From: Takakia lepidozioides
Taxonomy: Eukaryota > Streptophyta > Takakiopsida > Takakiales > Takakiaceae
Assembly: GCA_030704615.1 (NCBI GenBank)
Contig: CM060734.1
Coordinates: 53,770,042 to 53,834,041 of the forward strand
Reading direction: 5' to 3'
DNA length: 64,000 nt
Made by a program: the position numbers and the translations under genes. How positions within the stretch are numbered: the stretch's first letter is position 1; each line of letters opens with the position of its first letter. Shown here in pieces: positions 12,601-23,016 of this stretch. Under the pieces are notes generated by a model. The model was not told the origin of the DNA. It searched no databases and saw only the letters and a program-made list of their open reading frames with translations.

Positions 12601-15600
12601 ACACAATAACCCTCATAAGCACCTTCGGCCACCATTGAAACTTTTCCAAAATATTTCCCTACGACCTTCTCTCCCCCCACCCCACCACCACACTGTACAC
12701 TTCTGCTGGGACCACCTACAGTTAGCTCTTTCCTGCAGGCAGAAACTGCTAGCTGGGAAAATCAGCCACTCCTGTACCAAGTGTCACAAAGGCAAGGTTA
12801 CATTCCAAGACAAAACACTATTTCTTGTTCTCCTGCCCAGTTTCCAGAGACTGCTCATCCTTTAGGAGGCCATCTACCATGACATTATCTATTAGGAGCA
12901 CAAGTGCTTAGGGCACCTTTCCATGTGACCCCCTCACCCCCTGGAGCTGACGCCATATGGCCCAGCCGGGGTCAAAAATGCCTTGCCATGTGATCCTGGC
13001 ACCCCCTCAACCCTTTCTGGAGGGGTTTGTAGACACTGCAAAAAGCGGACTCCTGGGCTCCACGGATAAGAGTCAGCTCTTACCTGATATATCAAGTTAT
13101 TTTATTCTATATTATCCAGGAGCTTACTACACCCTAAATTTAGACAGGTAAGTTTCGGTTTGGTTTTCATTTCTCATTTGGAACATACTGGTCCCATAAG
13201 CCCTTCTTCTCACTTCTCTCTTGAGTAGGAGACCTGCCTCTTAGACAGAAGGAACTCACCATGTATGCACGCTTGCTCAAAGGCAAGCCCTTCTTCAACC
13301 CCACCATGTTCTTCAAGTTATATTTCGCTATGCCAAGCTGCAGCGATTGAATTCCTCAGAACAAATCCCATCACACAGATGTTAAAAAGCTTTAACTTTG
13401 GTACAACTTTGGTACAATTATATCTTCATATCATGCATGAGGCATTCACCCTAGAGCAATAGACGCTGCCTAATTGTCCACATTCCTAGAGGATTTCTGG
13501 GATGCAGAAAATTGGCTAGGATTGAGCGGACTAGGGAAGAGAGTCTTCTGTTCTAGGCTAAGGAATCTTTTGATTGGGATGAAGGATGTGCTCATTGTAT
13601 GCGTTTCTGCTTTCTTTGTTGCTATCTTCACATAGAATACATTGATGATGTAACAGCCAACATACAGTTGAAAGAAATAGCCCGGCCTGTGTCCTTTCAC
13701 TTGGCATATTCACTGGTCGCAAGAAATCACAGTTCAAATACACCCCTACCTGACCAGCAATCACCGCAGCTTCTATGTAAAGCTCATCAGCCTCTGCCCG
13801 ATCTTCAGCCCACACATGGCCTGCGGCTTCAGGCACCATGCGATCACGCAGTGACCCCACCATTTGCACATCTCCTCTCTCGGCAAATGCCCTCATCAAA
13901 GCAAGAAACACATGTGCTCGTGGCCTTAACTGCAAATCCTCCTTTGCCTTCGCTTGCATTTCTTCTAAGACAGACAGCCCTTCTGCAGTCACAAAGAGTC
14001 ACATTATTTCTTTCATAAAGTGCTAGTTCCTATTAAACCCTACATGTAAACGATGTCCAGTCCTACTGAAGACTAAAGAGCATTTGAGTAATAAATGGGC
14101 CACCTGATCAGGGCTCATAGTCCATAGGTATAGATAGACTCAGGTGTGAAAATCTAAGCCAGGTGGTTTGCTGGGACCAAGAATTGGGCTCTTTCCCATT
14201 GTCTGGCATAACCTGCAGCACGATCCCTTTAAAAACCTCCCATTTTCCCATACATTGCCGATATGTCAGGAAGGAGTCTACAGGAATGTTTGGTTGCACC
14301 CTGTAGTGAATGCTATCATGTAGTGTGCCCAACGAGAGGAGAATCAAAGCTTCCACAAAGACAGTTGGTCTTGAGCCCTCACTGAGCATTTTTGGCATTG
14401 ATATTGCTTGTGTGCATCACATAACCGATGATGACAAAGTACTATGATTGGCTCTTGCAATCCATTTCCTAAGTCAATACCTGAGGCTTGAGAAAATTAT
14501 CAATGCGTAATTCAGACGGCAAGCTTGTATTCCTCTTAAAAGGCTGGCCAGGGTAGCCCGGTCTTGTGATACACTCCATCACATGATGCAGCAAAAACAC
14601 AAGTCGTCTTGAGAACTTATCTGCTCACTGACTTGGGTCTCTGATTGAGAAAGACACTTAGGAAGTTCTCACTATGTACCTTCACGACTGCAAAGGCCCC
14701 GATGTTTGCTATCAAAGACGTGACTCCTTCATCGAATAACTAGGACTTCTACTCAAATTCACAGTGAAGGCAACTCACCTTGGGGAGACCCAACATCAAT
14801 ACAGGCATCAATAATGGCGGTGTACGCAACACGATCAAGCACACATGTGGGAGCTTCATTCATCTCAGACACAACTCTGCGCACACCCTCCAGGTCTCCA
14901 ACTTGTGCAAGACCCTGCCCCAGTTCCTCTATATATCAATTTCACCATCAACCCATACCACAGCACTATGGATTAAAGAAACCTCCTCTTCCAGGACCCA
15001 AACAACTGAGAGAAGGACCTTTCAGCATTCAGTGTTCCCTGTAAAGGTTCACTAATGCTTGCGCTGACAGGTAATAGTGGCCACAGAATACTAGTCCCTG
15101 ACATTAGCTTCCGTACAGAAAACCCCATAAGAAATGTTTGCAGCTTCAAATGTGGTGCTAGATAGAAAGCAAATTGACGTGACAATCTCATAACCTGTAA
15201 AAAACAGAAAGGACCTCATGGCAAGTAGGCTAACCTCCTTCTAACGCACGGACGGGGAGAGGGCAAAACCTTTATGAGTGTCGTGTAGGTCACAACGTCA
15301 GGAAGCAAGAGAGATGTTTTCAGCTTCTTAGCTTCTTCCTGCAAGAACATGCCCCCAAGTGGGTATTAGACTGCAAATCCCCACACCTGGGGTTCTCTAC
15401 CAATCCAAATGACTTGTTTTTTATGGATATACTTTTGGGTGACGTGCCTGTGTTGAACCCTGTGAAGTCAGCCCAGCCAGGCCAATCAGAGTGATGAGTT
15501 AAGTACCAACTAGAGACACCGATGGTCAGCCTAGCAGGCCCCATCCTTGCCAGTACAGATGTGTGTCAACATGGACTCAGGTCTACCCAACCACATATTG

Positions 15601-18600
15601 AAGTTGCCATTCATGAATGGGTGTTTGTCCCCTCCCCTAGGAGTACAGAGATCCATGATACTGAGGAATATTCTTTTAAAGCACGCAGCCCTGTGTCCTT
15701 TCTGTCTTTTTCATCTGGCACCTTAATTGTGCTTGAAGTGCGCCAATAAACAGATGGAATGTCTAGGACTCCGCCAGCTCCAGCCTAAAACTACCGCGAC
15801 CTCACAAACCTACAGCATGTTCTCCAATTTCCTGTCTGCAAAGGCTATTACGCCCTTCTCAAATGTTGCACCAAACCATTCCCCAGCCTTTCCCCCCCTA
15901 ACGAGAGCACACATGAATATGCAAGGAGAAAGGGCCTATCAACCTTCATGTCTGCCAAGAGCCGGAGACCTCGAGACATGTCTCCTCCACGCACACAGGC
16001 CAACATGAGGGAATTGAATGTCAGGCGCTGCGGATGCAGGCCATGTGACCGCATCTCGTCTATTAGTTTAAACGCCTCCAGCGGATTGTCCGACCGTGCA
16101 TACCCCTGTCAACAGCACAGCAGTCGTTCAAGAGGCAGAGCCTCATTAGGTGCACCTAAGACTGCTTCCTGTACCCTTCTGGCCATTGATCTGTGGCAGT
16201 TTGCATAGAGCAGAGAGAGAGTGAAAATGTACTCATAAACACATTTGTAGCCTCATGGCCGTAGACCACGCCCCCAGTTTGGGTGGAACAGAGGGAACAG
16301 ATAGTACCTTTGTGAGGGGCTCACTCCAGTAGCGGGACTTACCTTGATATAATCAATTAGTTTGGGCTTTCCAGATATTCCCTAGAAAGCCCTTCACACA
16401 ATCATCCATCTGCTGTGTGCCCAGCAGTTACACCCCAACACGCCTGTACTTGAGGGAGTATTAATGGAATAGACGAAATTTTTAGGCTCAACCTCAAGAT
16501 TTTGCAAGTCGGTGAACAGAGGTGCACAGACTACGTCCTTAATGGTCCTGAAGAGGGTCGCTCTCTGATGAGAATACCCCTGTCCATCAGAAAGTCGATA
16601 TTGTCTTCAGGCCGCCCGCGCATCGGGCATTGAGAATCTTCCTTTCCTCTCTACACCTGTTTATTGGTCAAAGGTAGAGTCCCAGCCCCGAGTTTAAGTC
16701 TAGTGCTCAGGGTAGGTCGGCCCTTCAGGTCATGAAAGAGAGAGAGAGAATTTACATTTGCTGTAGCCTTGTGGCCATAGACCCTGCCCTCAGTTTGAGC
16801 GGAACAAGAGGGAACAGACACTACCTTTGTGAGGGGCTCACTCCAGTAGCGGGACTTGGTAGAAACAATTGGTTTGGCCTTTCCAGATTTCCTCTAGAAA
16901 TCCCTTCACACAAGCATCAATCTGCTGTGTATGAGCTGCCCAGTAATGAGACCCCAACAGGGCTAGGGCTTTAGGCTCAGCCTCAAGATTTTAGAAGTTG
17001 GTGAACAGAGATGCAGGGACTATTGTTCTTGAGAGAGACAGTCGAGTGCTGTTGATATGATGGGAATAAGAGGAGACCTTTATAAGAAGATTGTAAGTGA
17101 AGGTGGTGACCCCGGTTCGGTTAAGTGGGGTGCGGTAACGAAGCAGCACACCCCGTGCGCGCCGAGCATCCCCTGCACCCCATCACTGCCAACTGAGGAT
17201 ATTGGACCAGCTGCTAACCAGAGAGACAGGCATGTACATACATAAACAGTTTTCTCAGCCCTCATGGCTGATGTGAAACATGAGGAAGGCAAAGAGAACC
17301 TCACCAGAATCAGCACAAGCATTCACTAGACTGTTGAGATGCACATCAGTTAACTGAGGTCGGCCAGGGGCAGTGCCGGCCTCCATTGATTCCAGCACCT
17401 CAAATGCATCGTCTAGTCTCCTTGCAGAGCCCAAGCCCTGCTACACATTCATCACCGCTGTCATTGCATATATAGGCTCTGGAAATGCCTAGAATTGAGG
17501 ACGAAGCCCTCCCTGGACAGGTGATTAACTCCTCATCTTCATCTCAACGTCACTCATTTGTTCATCTTTGAGAAACAGATTAGTAACGGGCCATTGGAGC
17601 AATCTTCATGTGATGTTAGTTCATCAAATTTGTCTTGATGCACAAAACAGGCCTATTTCTCTACGATTACTGTTTCCATCAAAAGCTTACCCTCAAAAGA
17701 GTTCCATATGTGACATTATCAACACTGCAGCCTCCAGGCTGCACCATTTCATCAAAAACACGCAGGGCACGATTGATATCTTCGCAATGCACGCATGCTG
17801 CCATGACAGCATTCATAATGATGCGATTCAGCTTCTGATGCTTTTTCTTTGCACACTCCACCTCCTCAAAGACCTGGTTCCATGCAAGTCCCATTCTGAC
17901 CCACATTACAATCTCGTGTATCTAAAATTTATGAAAGAAGGATTGGCAAGTTACCGCACTTAGCCAACTCAACAACACATTAGCTTTGCCTCCCATTTCT
18001 CGTGTTCTTCAAGTGAGAGTACCTCAATCATTCCACAGAACCTCCAAGAAGAATATTCCCACTTGTAAACATCTTGCCTGCCTATCCTGCCTGTATAAGT
18101 CTGGCATATGAACTCAGCCCACCAAGGTCTGCAGGACTCAATCTGATATCGCCAGTGTTTGCTCACAGCCATATCAAGAAACAGTGGATTGAGCTTGGGT
18201 TACGTGCCGGCAGGAACATATTAGTATAAAGCATGCAGTTGATTTGAGCACTGCTGCTGTGGCAGAAGATCTGACAAAATGGCTTTGATTTCACTCCTGT
18301 TAAGGACAAGAATGGCATGGTAGAAAATAAAGCAAACAAGCAAAGCTTTCCTGAGGGGTGATATCCAAGTGCGTGAACTTAAGCCTCAAAAAAGAAGATA
18401 GGAACATAAACGAATACTGTGTGCATTATATCTACTGTTAGGTGTTGTGCCCAAAAGTCTAGTATGAGGCAATCGGAAGGTTTTTCTGCTGCTCCACTTT
18501 GTCTAGTGTTCATGTACTTTCCTGGCTACTGTGGTCAAATTCCTATCACCACTTTGTTGCTGGCTGGTCAAGTTGGTATTGACCTAGTGGCTTTCCCTGC

Positions 18601-20298
18601 TTGTGAGAGTTTTACCACAGCAGCCTTCTCTTGCTTCGCGGAAAAGGTGAAGGTCTTGTGGCTTCTGCGTCTTCTCCCATTTTTGTGGAGGTTGCTTTTC
18701 TTGGAAGGTTGTCTAGCAATCACTCCTATTTGTCGGCACCTTTTGTGTTTCTCTGCCCACTAGTACTGCCAGGATAGGCATTTCTAGGATTGCCCAGGTT
18801 ACAATGGAGGGTTTGGGTTTGTAGAGTTCCCTGAATTTTCCCTATCCTGCCAAAAATATAAAGACACGTTGCCTTAAAGATAACTAATTAGGTTTTTGAA
18901 AGTTGTTGTTAGATGGGAAGGCAATTGATTTTCGATTGAAGCTGCAGGCATAAACGCCGCGGCAGAACCAATAATATGAATCCCATCCAACATTTACCCC
19001 AACAGTTACCTTCAAAGAACCATCTCCCATACAGCCACAGACCTGGAACTCTTACTACGTTGACAAATGACTCACTTGATCAAGCTGGCGACGTTTGCTA
19101 AGTTCCATGATTCTTCGAGTCAGTGCACGCATCTCAAACTCTTTCTTCCTCCAAAATGGCCAGATTGTTTCAGCAACACTGACTTCCTCACTAGGAACAG
19201 GTCCAGACTCCTCGCTGCGCTGGAGGATTTCCAACTCTTTCCTCTTTCTCACCTGCCAGACATGAAGCAGACACTTATGGCAGCTTGCAAGCTGGAAACA
19301 TTCTTCATCCGGTTGGAGATCCCAGAACAGCGGGAAATAAAAAGCAAAAGACCTGGGCATGCTGTAGCTAAAATGAGGGTAGAGATGGTACAGGTGCCGT
19401 AGGGCTGGAGAGTGAGTTGTATTTTGTTGGGGGCCTCTGCAAAGAGGAGGTGGGTCCCTTTGTGACAAATGAGCAAATACTCAGGCTTGCCAATTTTCAC
19501 GGGCTACTCCAAAACACATTTCTTTGATTTTGAGCACATTACTCTTTTGATAAGGAGGCTTTTAAGCCTGCCAGTTTAGGAAAGAGGCCAGGGTTTATCA
19601 TACCTGGGAAAGAAGTTCTCTCTGCTTCTCATAAGGTGCCTCTTCTTTCTTCTGTGCCGGCCGCTTTCGTCTGGTCTTAGTTTTCTCCCACTCACCTGCC
19701 ATCAGTACATTTATTTACATGAGTATGCCAAAGAAAATGCTGAATTGTTCCTGAAGTTCCAATCAGATATTAAAAGCTGGGGAATTCCTTTAGTTTGATA
19801 TATCCATTACTCCAGTTCAATCAATTGACCACATAATCGAAAAGGCTCATGACTACTTTGCCATTCAAAAATGTTTCTGGTCGAGTACCTGGGGTAGCAA
19901 TTGCCCTGCAAATCCTTCCTTTTCTCTTGTTGGGAGACCCCACAAAAGCATGGCTTCTTCTTAATAGAAATGTCAACCAGCATTGCATAACCTCCCCCCC
20001 TCCACTTCTACAGCTTTGTTTCCCCAGTTCAATAGAGTGCAACATGCCCCTGTGGCTTCCATGCAACTCCTTTCTGAGCTTTTTCCTGACAAAGTCGGAT
20101 CCTTCCCATCCAGAATAGCAGTTCACAAAGGGCACAGCACCTGGTAGGGAGCCAGAAAACGCTTTCATTTCTTGCATTGCTCCAACCACCAACCTTGATG
20201 TTCCCTAGTGCTTGCTTACTGTCGAATAACCTCACGGGAGCACGAGTTTCGTCATAGGAGGAAAAACCTCCGTCTTCCCACAAACAAGTACCCAGTCC
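7762..20298 (-). CDS. PPR protein with C-terminal CBS domain pair (CBSPPR, At5g10690-like)
   Basis: Twelve minus-strand exons, 5' to 3': 20298-20220, 19695-19604, 19252-19076, 17873-17691, 17437-17305, 17172-17078, 16105-15944, 14926-14779, 13982-13750, 12692-12522, 9912-9736, 7875-7762. Each has AG/GT borders and all phases agree from exon to exon. They encode about 590 residues: a basic Lys/Arg-rich start, then PPR helical repeats (for example NRIIMNAVMAACVHCEDINR, TFTYNLLIKGYARSDNPLEA, TFNSLMLACVRGGDMSRG), a linker, CBS domain 1 (VPIVDERGCCIGIVYAEDC) and the first half of CBS domain 2 (LRDIMRPPPPAV). Arabidopsis At5g10690 has the same PPR-then-CBS order. PPR repeats bind organellar RNA; CBS pairs bind adenine nucleotides; the cellular role of this fusion is not known. 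The initial exon (perhaps at 20579-20490, with a good donor) and the last exon were not settled. The introns contain LINE and SINE copies. No frame breaks are seen. Confidence 0.8.
7985..8290 (-). mobile_element. non-LTR retrotransposon (LINE), 3' fragment
   Basis: The minus strand carries the 3' end of the LINE family that recurs in this window: the block encoding the end of the reverse-transcriptase protein (QQIDACLKGYLEDIWKAEL) and then the terminal word GGCTACGGCAAACAACATCT near a (GA)n run at its 3' tip. It lies in the intron between the two CBS exons, in the same orientation as the host gene. Confidence 0.7.
8366..8580 (+). mobile_element. 5S-rRNA-derived SINE with a LINE-type tail
   Basis: Positions 8366-8482 align by eye over the full length of plant 5S rRNA: GGTCATACC near the start, GATCCCATGAGAACTC, an A-box region AGTTAAGC, a C-box region AGTACTGGGATGGTGACCTC (one G shorter than the rRNA) and a closing CTGCACCCC. 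It is not followed by the T run of a 5S gene. Instead 8490-8566 match the 3' end of the local LINE (CTCAAACTGGGCGCGGGGTC, then GGCCACAAGGCTACGGCAAA, then ACGTCTTATGAG) and end in (GA)n. A 5S head with a LINE-matching tail is the structure of a SINE3-type element, which would be transcribed by RNA polymerase III from the internal 5S promoter and mobilised by the partner LINE. It lies antisense in the intron between the CBS exons, tail to tail with the next LINE. Confidence 0.8.
8581..9630 (-). mobile_element. LINE copy, 3' third of the reverse-transcriptase protein
   Basis: A minus-strand frame runs through [33 protein letters not shown], a cysteine block [20 protein letters not shown] (zinc-knuckle-like end of many non-LTR reverse transcriptases) and the [18 protein letters not shown] tail, then TACGGCAAACAACGTCTTAT and a (TC)n tract. 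The frame is unusually intact for about 310 codons, so insertion may be fairly recent. The catalytic palm is missing (5'-truncated). It lies sense in the intron of the PPR-CBS gene. A further 45-base tail-only copy sits at 9661-9705 between two (GA)n runs, 30 bases from the CBS-1 exon. Confidence 0.8.
10010..11790 (-). mobile_element. LINE copy with reverse-transcriptase domain, degenerate
   Basis: Minus-strand segments read in several frames: GVIVNLCKKGD (11.7 kb), FVNFLNVK followed by a TVWRDGLW-like word, the RT motif [20 protein letters not shown] (11.3 kb), PSYTYLGVEFSSSCNWDAHV, then the VIRPTLEYAS and MPNTRYPKVI blocks and the QQ-type C-terminal cysteine block. Many frameshifts and stops. 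It lies in the intron between 9912 and 12522, in the same orientation as the host gene. A further short tail copy is visible at about 12440-12480. Confidence 0.7.
16215..16735 (-). mobile_element. LINE 3' fragment
   Basis: A third intronic copy. The plus strand shows the reverse complement of the family's 3' end: a (GA)n run, ATGTACTCATAAAC, CATGGCCGTAGACC, CCCAGTTTGGGTGGAACA, then the CTCACTCCAGTAGCGGGACT block. Degenerate, in the same orientation as the PPR-CBS gene. Confidence 0.65.
16745..17035 (-). mobile_element. LINE 3' fragment
   Basis: A fourth intronic copy, directly next to the previous one and again starting with a (GA)n run (16736-16750) and the TGCTGTAGCCTTGTGGCCAT word, followed by CAGTTTGAGCGGAACAAGAG and the GCATCAATCTGCTGTGTATG block. 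It ends about 40 bases from the exon at 17078-17172. Confidence 0.65.
18180..19060. other. intron of the PPR-CBS gene, nothing recognised
   Basis: The interval between exons 17873 and 19076 contains open frames (18419-18763 plus, 17969-18172 minus) that resemble no family I know and have no splice logic; treated as intronic. Confidence 0.35.
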
Positions 20299-20599
20299 CT
20301 ACCTTGGATATTTTCAAGGCGTCGTCAACCGCGCTTCAAATTGTGGATTAGACATTTCCTCAACAGGCACAAGCTGTGCATAGAGAAGTTGCCCCCATTT
20401 GATTTCCCCTCCTCCCAAAACACGACAAGAACAGTATGATTGAAAAGGACCTTCGGATGATCCATGTCGTAACAACCTGTGCCACTTACGGCTGCCCTGC
20501 CGGGAGCTCCAATTTTACAGTGATAACTTCCTTGCGAAACTACTTCTCCCAAACATTCTCTAGCAGGTAACAGTGACAAACTGATGCGCTTTCCCCAAA

Positions 20600-22980
20600 T
20601 ACAAAGAGAATAAAACTGTGCGTGTATATCCCGGAGCTGTAATCAGGTCACATCTGCGGCTGCTGTACTGAACATTCTCTAGATCATCTGGGTCAGGTTG
20701 CTTCTCAGCGCATTGCATTGCTGGTTACTGTTGCGCAAAAGTTGCAATTTTACACACATTCTAAGACATACAAATTGACAAGACTTCTAGAGCGTTGACA
20801 GGGGAAGCATACCATAACTACAGCTGACAGCCTCGCAGCCTAGATCCAGCTCCGTGGAACATCGTGCTAGTCCAACGCCCTGGCGATGGAGAGAGATGGA
20901 AGTAAGATGCCAGTATGAATTCCATTGTGAGGATTCTAAGTCTTCTGTGTCCCAACAATGAGAAGGTGTGCGCAAAGGAGAAGACTTACAGATAACCCAC
21001 ATTGAATTTTGAACTACAACGTCAGAAACATGACATGACTACCCCACTACACCCAGCAACATCCAGTGCTAGTCCAATACCCTGCGAGGGAGAGAGACGG
21101 GAGTGAGATATGGATTCATACGGAATCCACGTCTGGAAGTTGGGAGTTAGGAATCCAAAAGAGTTAGAGATAACCCAAATCTGAGGAGTGTGAATGGGTG
21201 TTTGAATATTGTTCTCCTGGAGCTGGGTAAGGTAAAGGTGCTCGGATTGTGAGAGTCCCCTTGCCTTTTATCTTGTGTCTCTTTGCAAGAAACTGAAGAA
21301 GATTATATGTTCGAAGACGTCAGATTTGCTCTGCTAATAATAACAGAGTCTCTGGGTCCTCGATCCAGAAAGTCTTCTGCAGCAGCATGGTCTACCTAAA
21401 AGCCTTATTTTTGGACTGTCGGATCTTCAGAACACGTTGAGGGATCTTGGGTTCAAAACCATGGCGTTGTAGCTTGTGCTACATAACAATTTCTCACCAA
21501 ACTCACACACTGCTAAAAAAGAACATCACACATTCCTTAGAGAGACTCTCCAGCAAATCAAGCAGACTGAGAGAGCTATGAAAAGTAAGTAACAGTGGAT
21601 GACAAGGGTGGCCAGCATCTCTTGCTGGTAGAAGGCGGTGCGATGAGGATTTGTGACCTGTAAAAGAAAGCCTGAGAATTTGGCATGCGCTGCTTGCGGA
21701 ATCCAGTGTATAGTCGACGCTCGTCGTAGTTGAGTGAAGTTTGATGGTGGGGGCGGTTACTGGGACTCTTTCAAGCTGGAGTGTTTTACTCAGCCGGTTG
21801 ATGGCGGAGGATGAAGGGGAGATGTCCCCGGATATTTCCTCCTTTGGATTTCAGGATTCCGCATATGTGAAGTTTTCCTTCAGGGTCTGAAGTCTCAACC
21901 ATCTTCCTCTTAATATAAATTGATCAAGACTCCCGAGAGAAGAACCGCATATACCAAGGAAGGGGAAAACAAAAGAACAGGCGGAACACTGACGACTTCT
22001 GTTGCAACCCAAATTGTGGCAGGTGGTCAATGGGCTTTCTAAAAGTAACTTAGCGTGTTGCGCATTGCCAGAAATCGTTGAAAGATTCAGTGGAGGCAAG
22101 TAGGGTACTTGAAGAAGTGACTTCAAAACTCATCTTCGAAGACTCCTGGTTTTCAACTGACGAAGGTCACTTCATGTAGGACAGTGCTGGCGAATTCTAG
22201 GGGGATTTGGAGGGTAGCATTAGCACTATCAGAAAGCAAGCGCACGGAATTGTTGGTCTGTAAACATGCAGCAGTTGCAGCCAATGTACGAGTGTGGTCT
22301 AAGGGAGCATTGGAGGCGTCAGATTGGGGATCTTCATCCCATTGCTTTTTCCCGCACAATTGGAGGATGTGAGGTGTGAATGTTTGTACTTTGTATATAG
22401 CTAAAGTGTTCTTCTATTCGCCTTCTAGCTTCGACTAGATATTCGTTGCACATCGGGACTAAGCCCAATTGTTATGGATCCTGTCTTGATGCTTGGCTTG
22501 TGATGGAGGAAAGATTTTCATGTGGAAGATTTGAAGAGTTGGTTGAGAAATGTGTGTTCACACATTGTTCTACTCGCGGGAATAGGACTGACTCTGAGCT
22601 GCCAGGGCCAAATTTGTGGACCTGGAGACCCCAATCTCAAATTTAATGGCTTGCCAGCGATGGTGTTAGCAGTCTGTCTGTGAAGGGGGTTATTGGGGTG
22701 TAATTGCAGATGTGCTTGAAAATTATCATCTTTATGGTTTTACCGTGTGTGTGCTCTTGCTCTCGAGAGCAGCTGCAGTTTGTAGTGGCATTTATCTTGA
22801 CCGAGGAATATTTGTGGAGTGACAGTTTATTTCTGTGGCTCCTTAATTTCGCATTCTCAGACCCATCTTTCACCTTCAAAGTTACTGTCTCTTGTCCTTT
22901 TGCTTGTAGTGATCTTTAGAGTGGATGAGTGAAACATAGTGACAGTTTTGGAGAGGTCTTACTGATGGGATAAGAACATT
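20600..22980. other. intergenic region between divergent genes
   Basis: No coding exon could be supported. This must hold the promoters of both the minus-strand PPR-CBS gene and the plus-strand WD40 gene, and probably the 5' exon(s) encoding the amino end of the WD40 protein, which I could not find. Two near-copies of about 40 bases (GGCGATGGAGAGAGATGGAA at 20881 and GCGAGGGAGAGAGACGGGAG at 21085, with flanks) show a local duplication. Confidence 0.35.
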
Positions 22981-23016
22981 CAGACCTTTTCCTGGCATAT
23001 GGGATGGTGCATACAG

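Noticed and set aside
18419-18763. A 114-codon plus-strand frame
   Set aside because: No family features; it lies antisense in an intron of the PPR-CBS gene.
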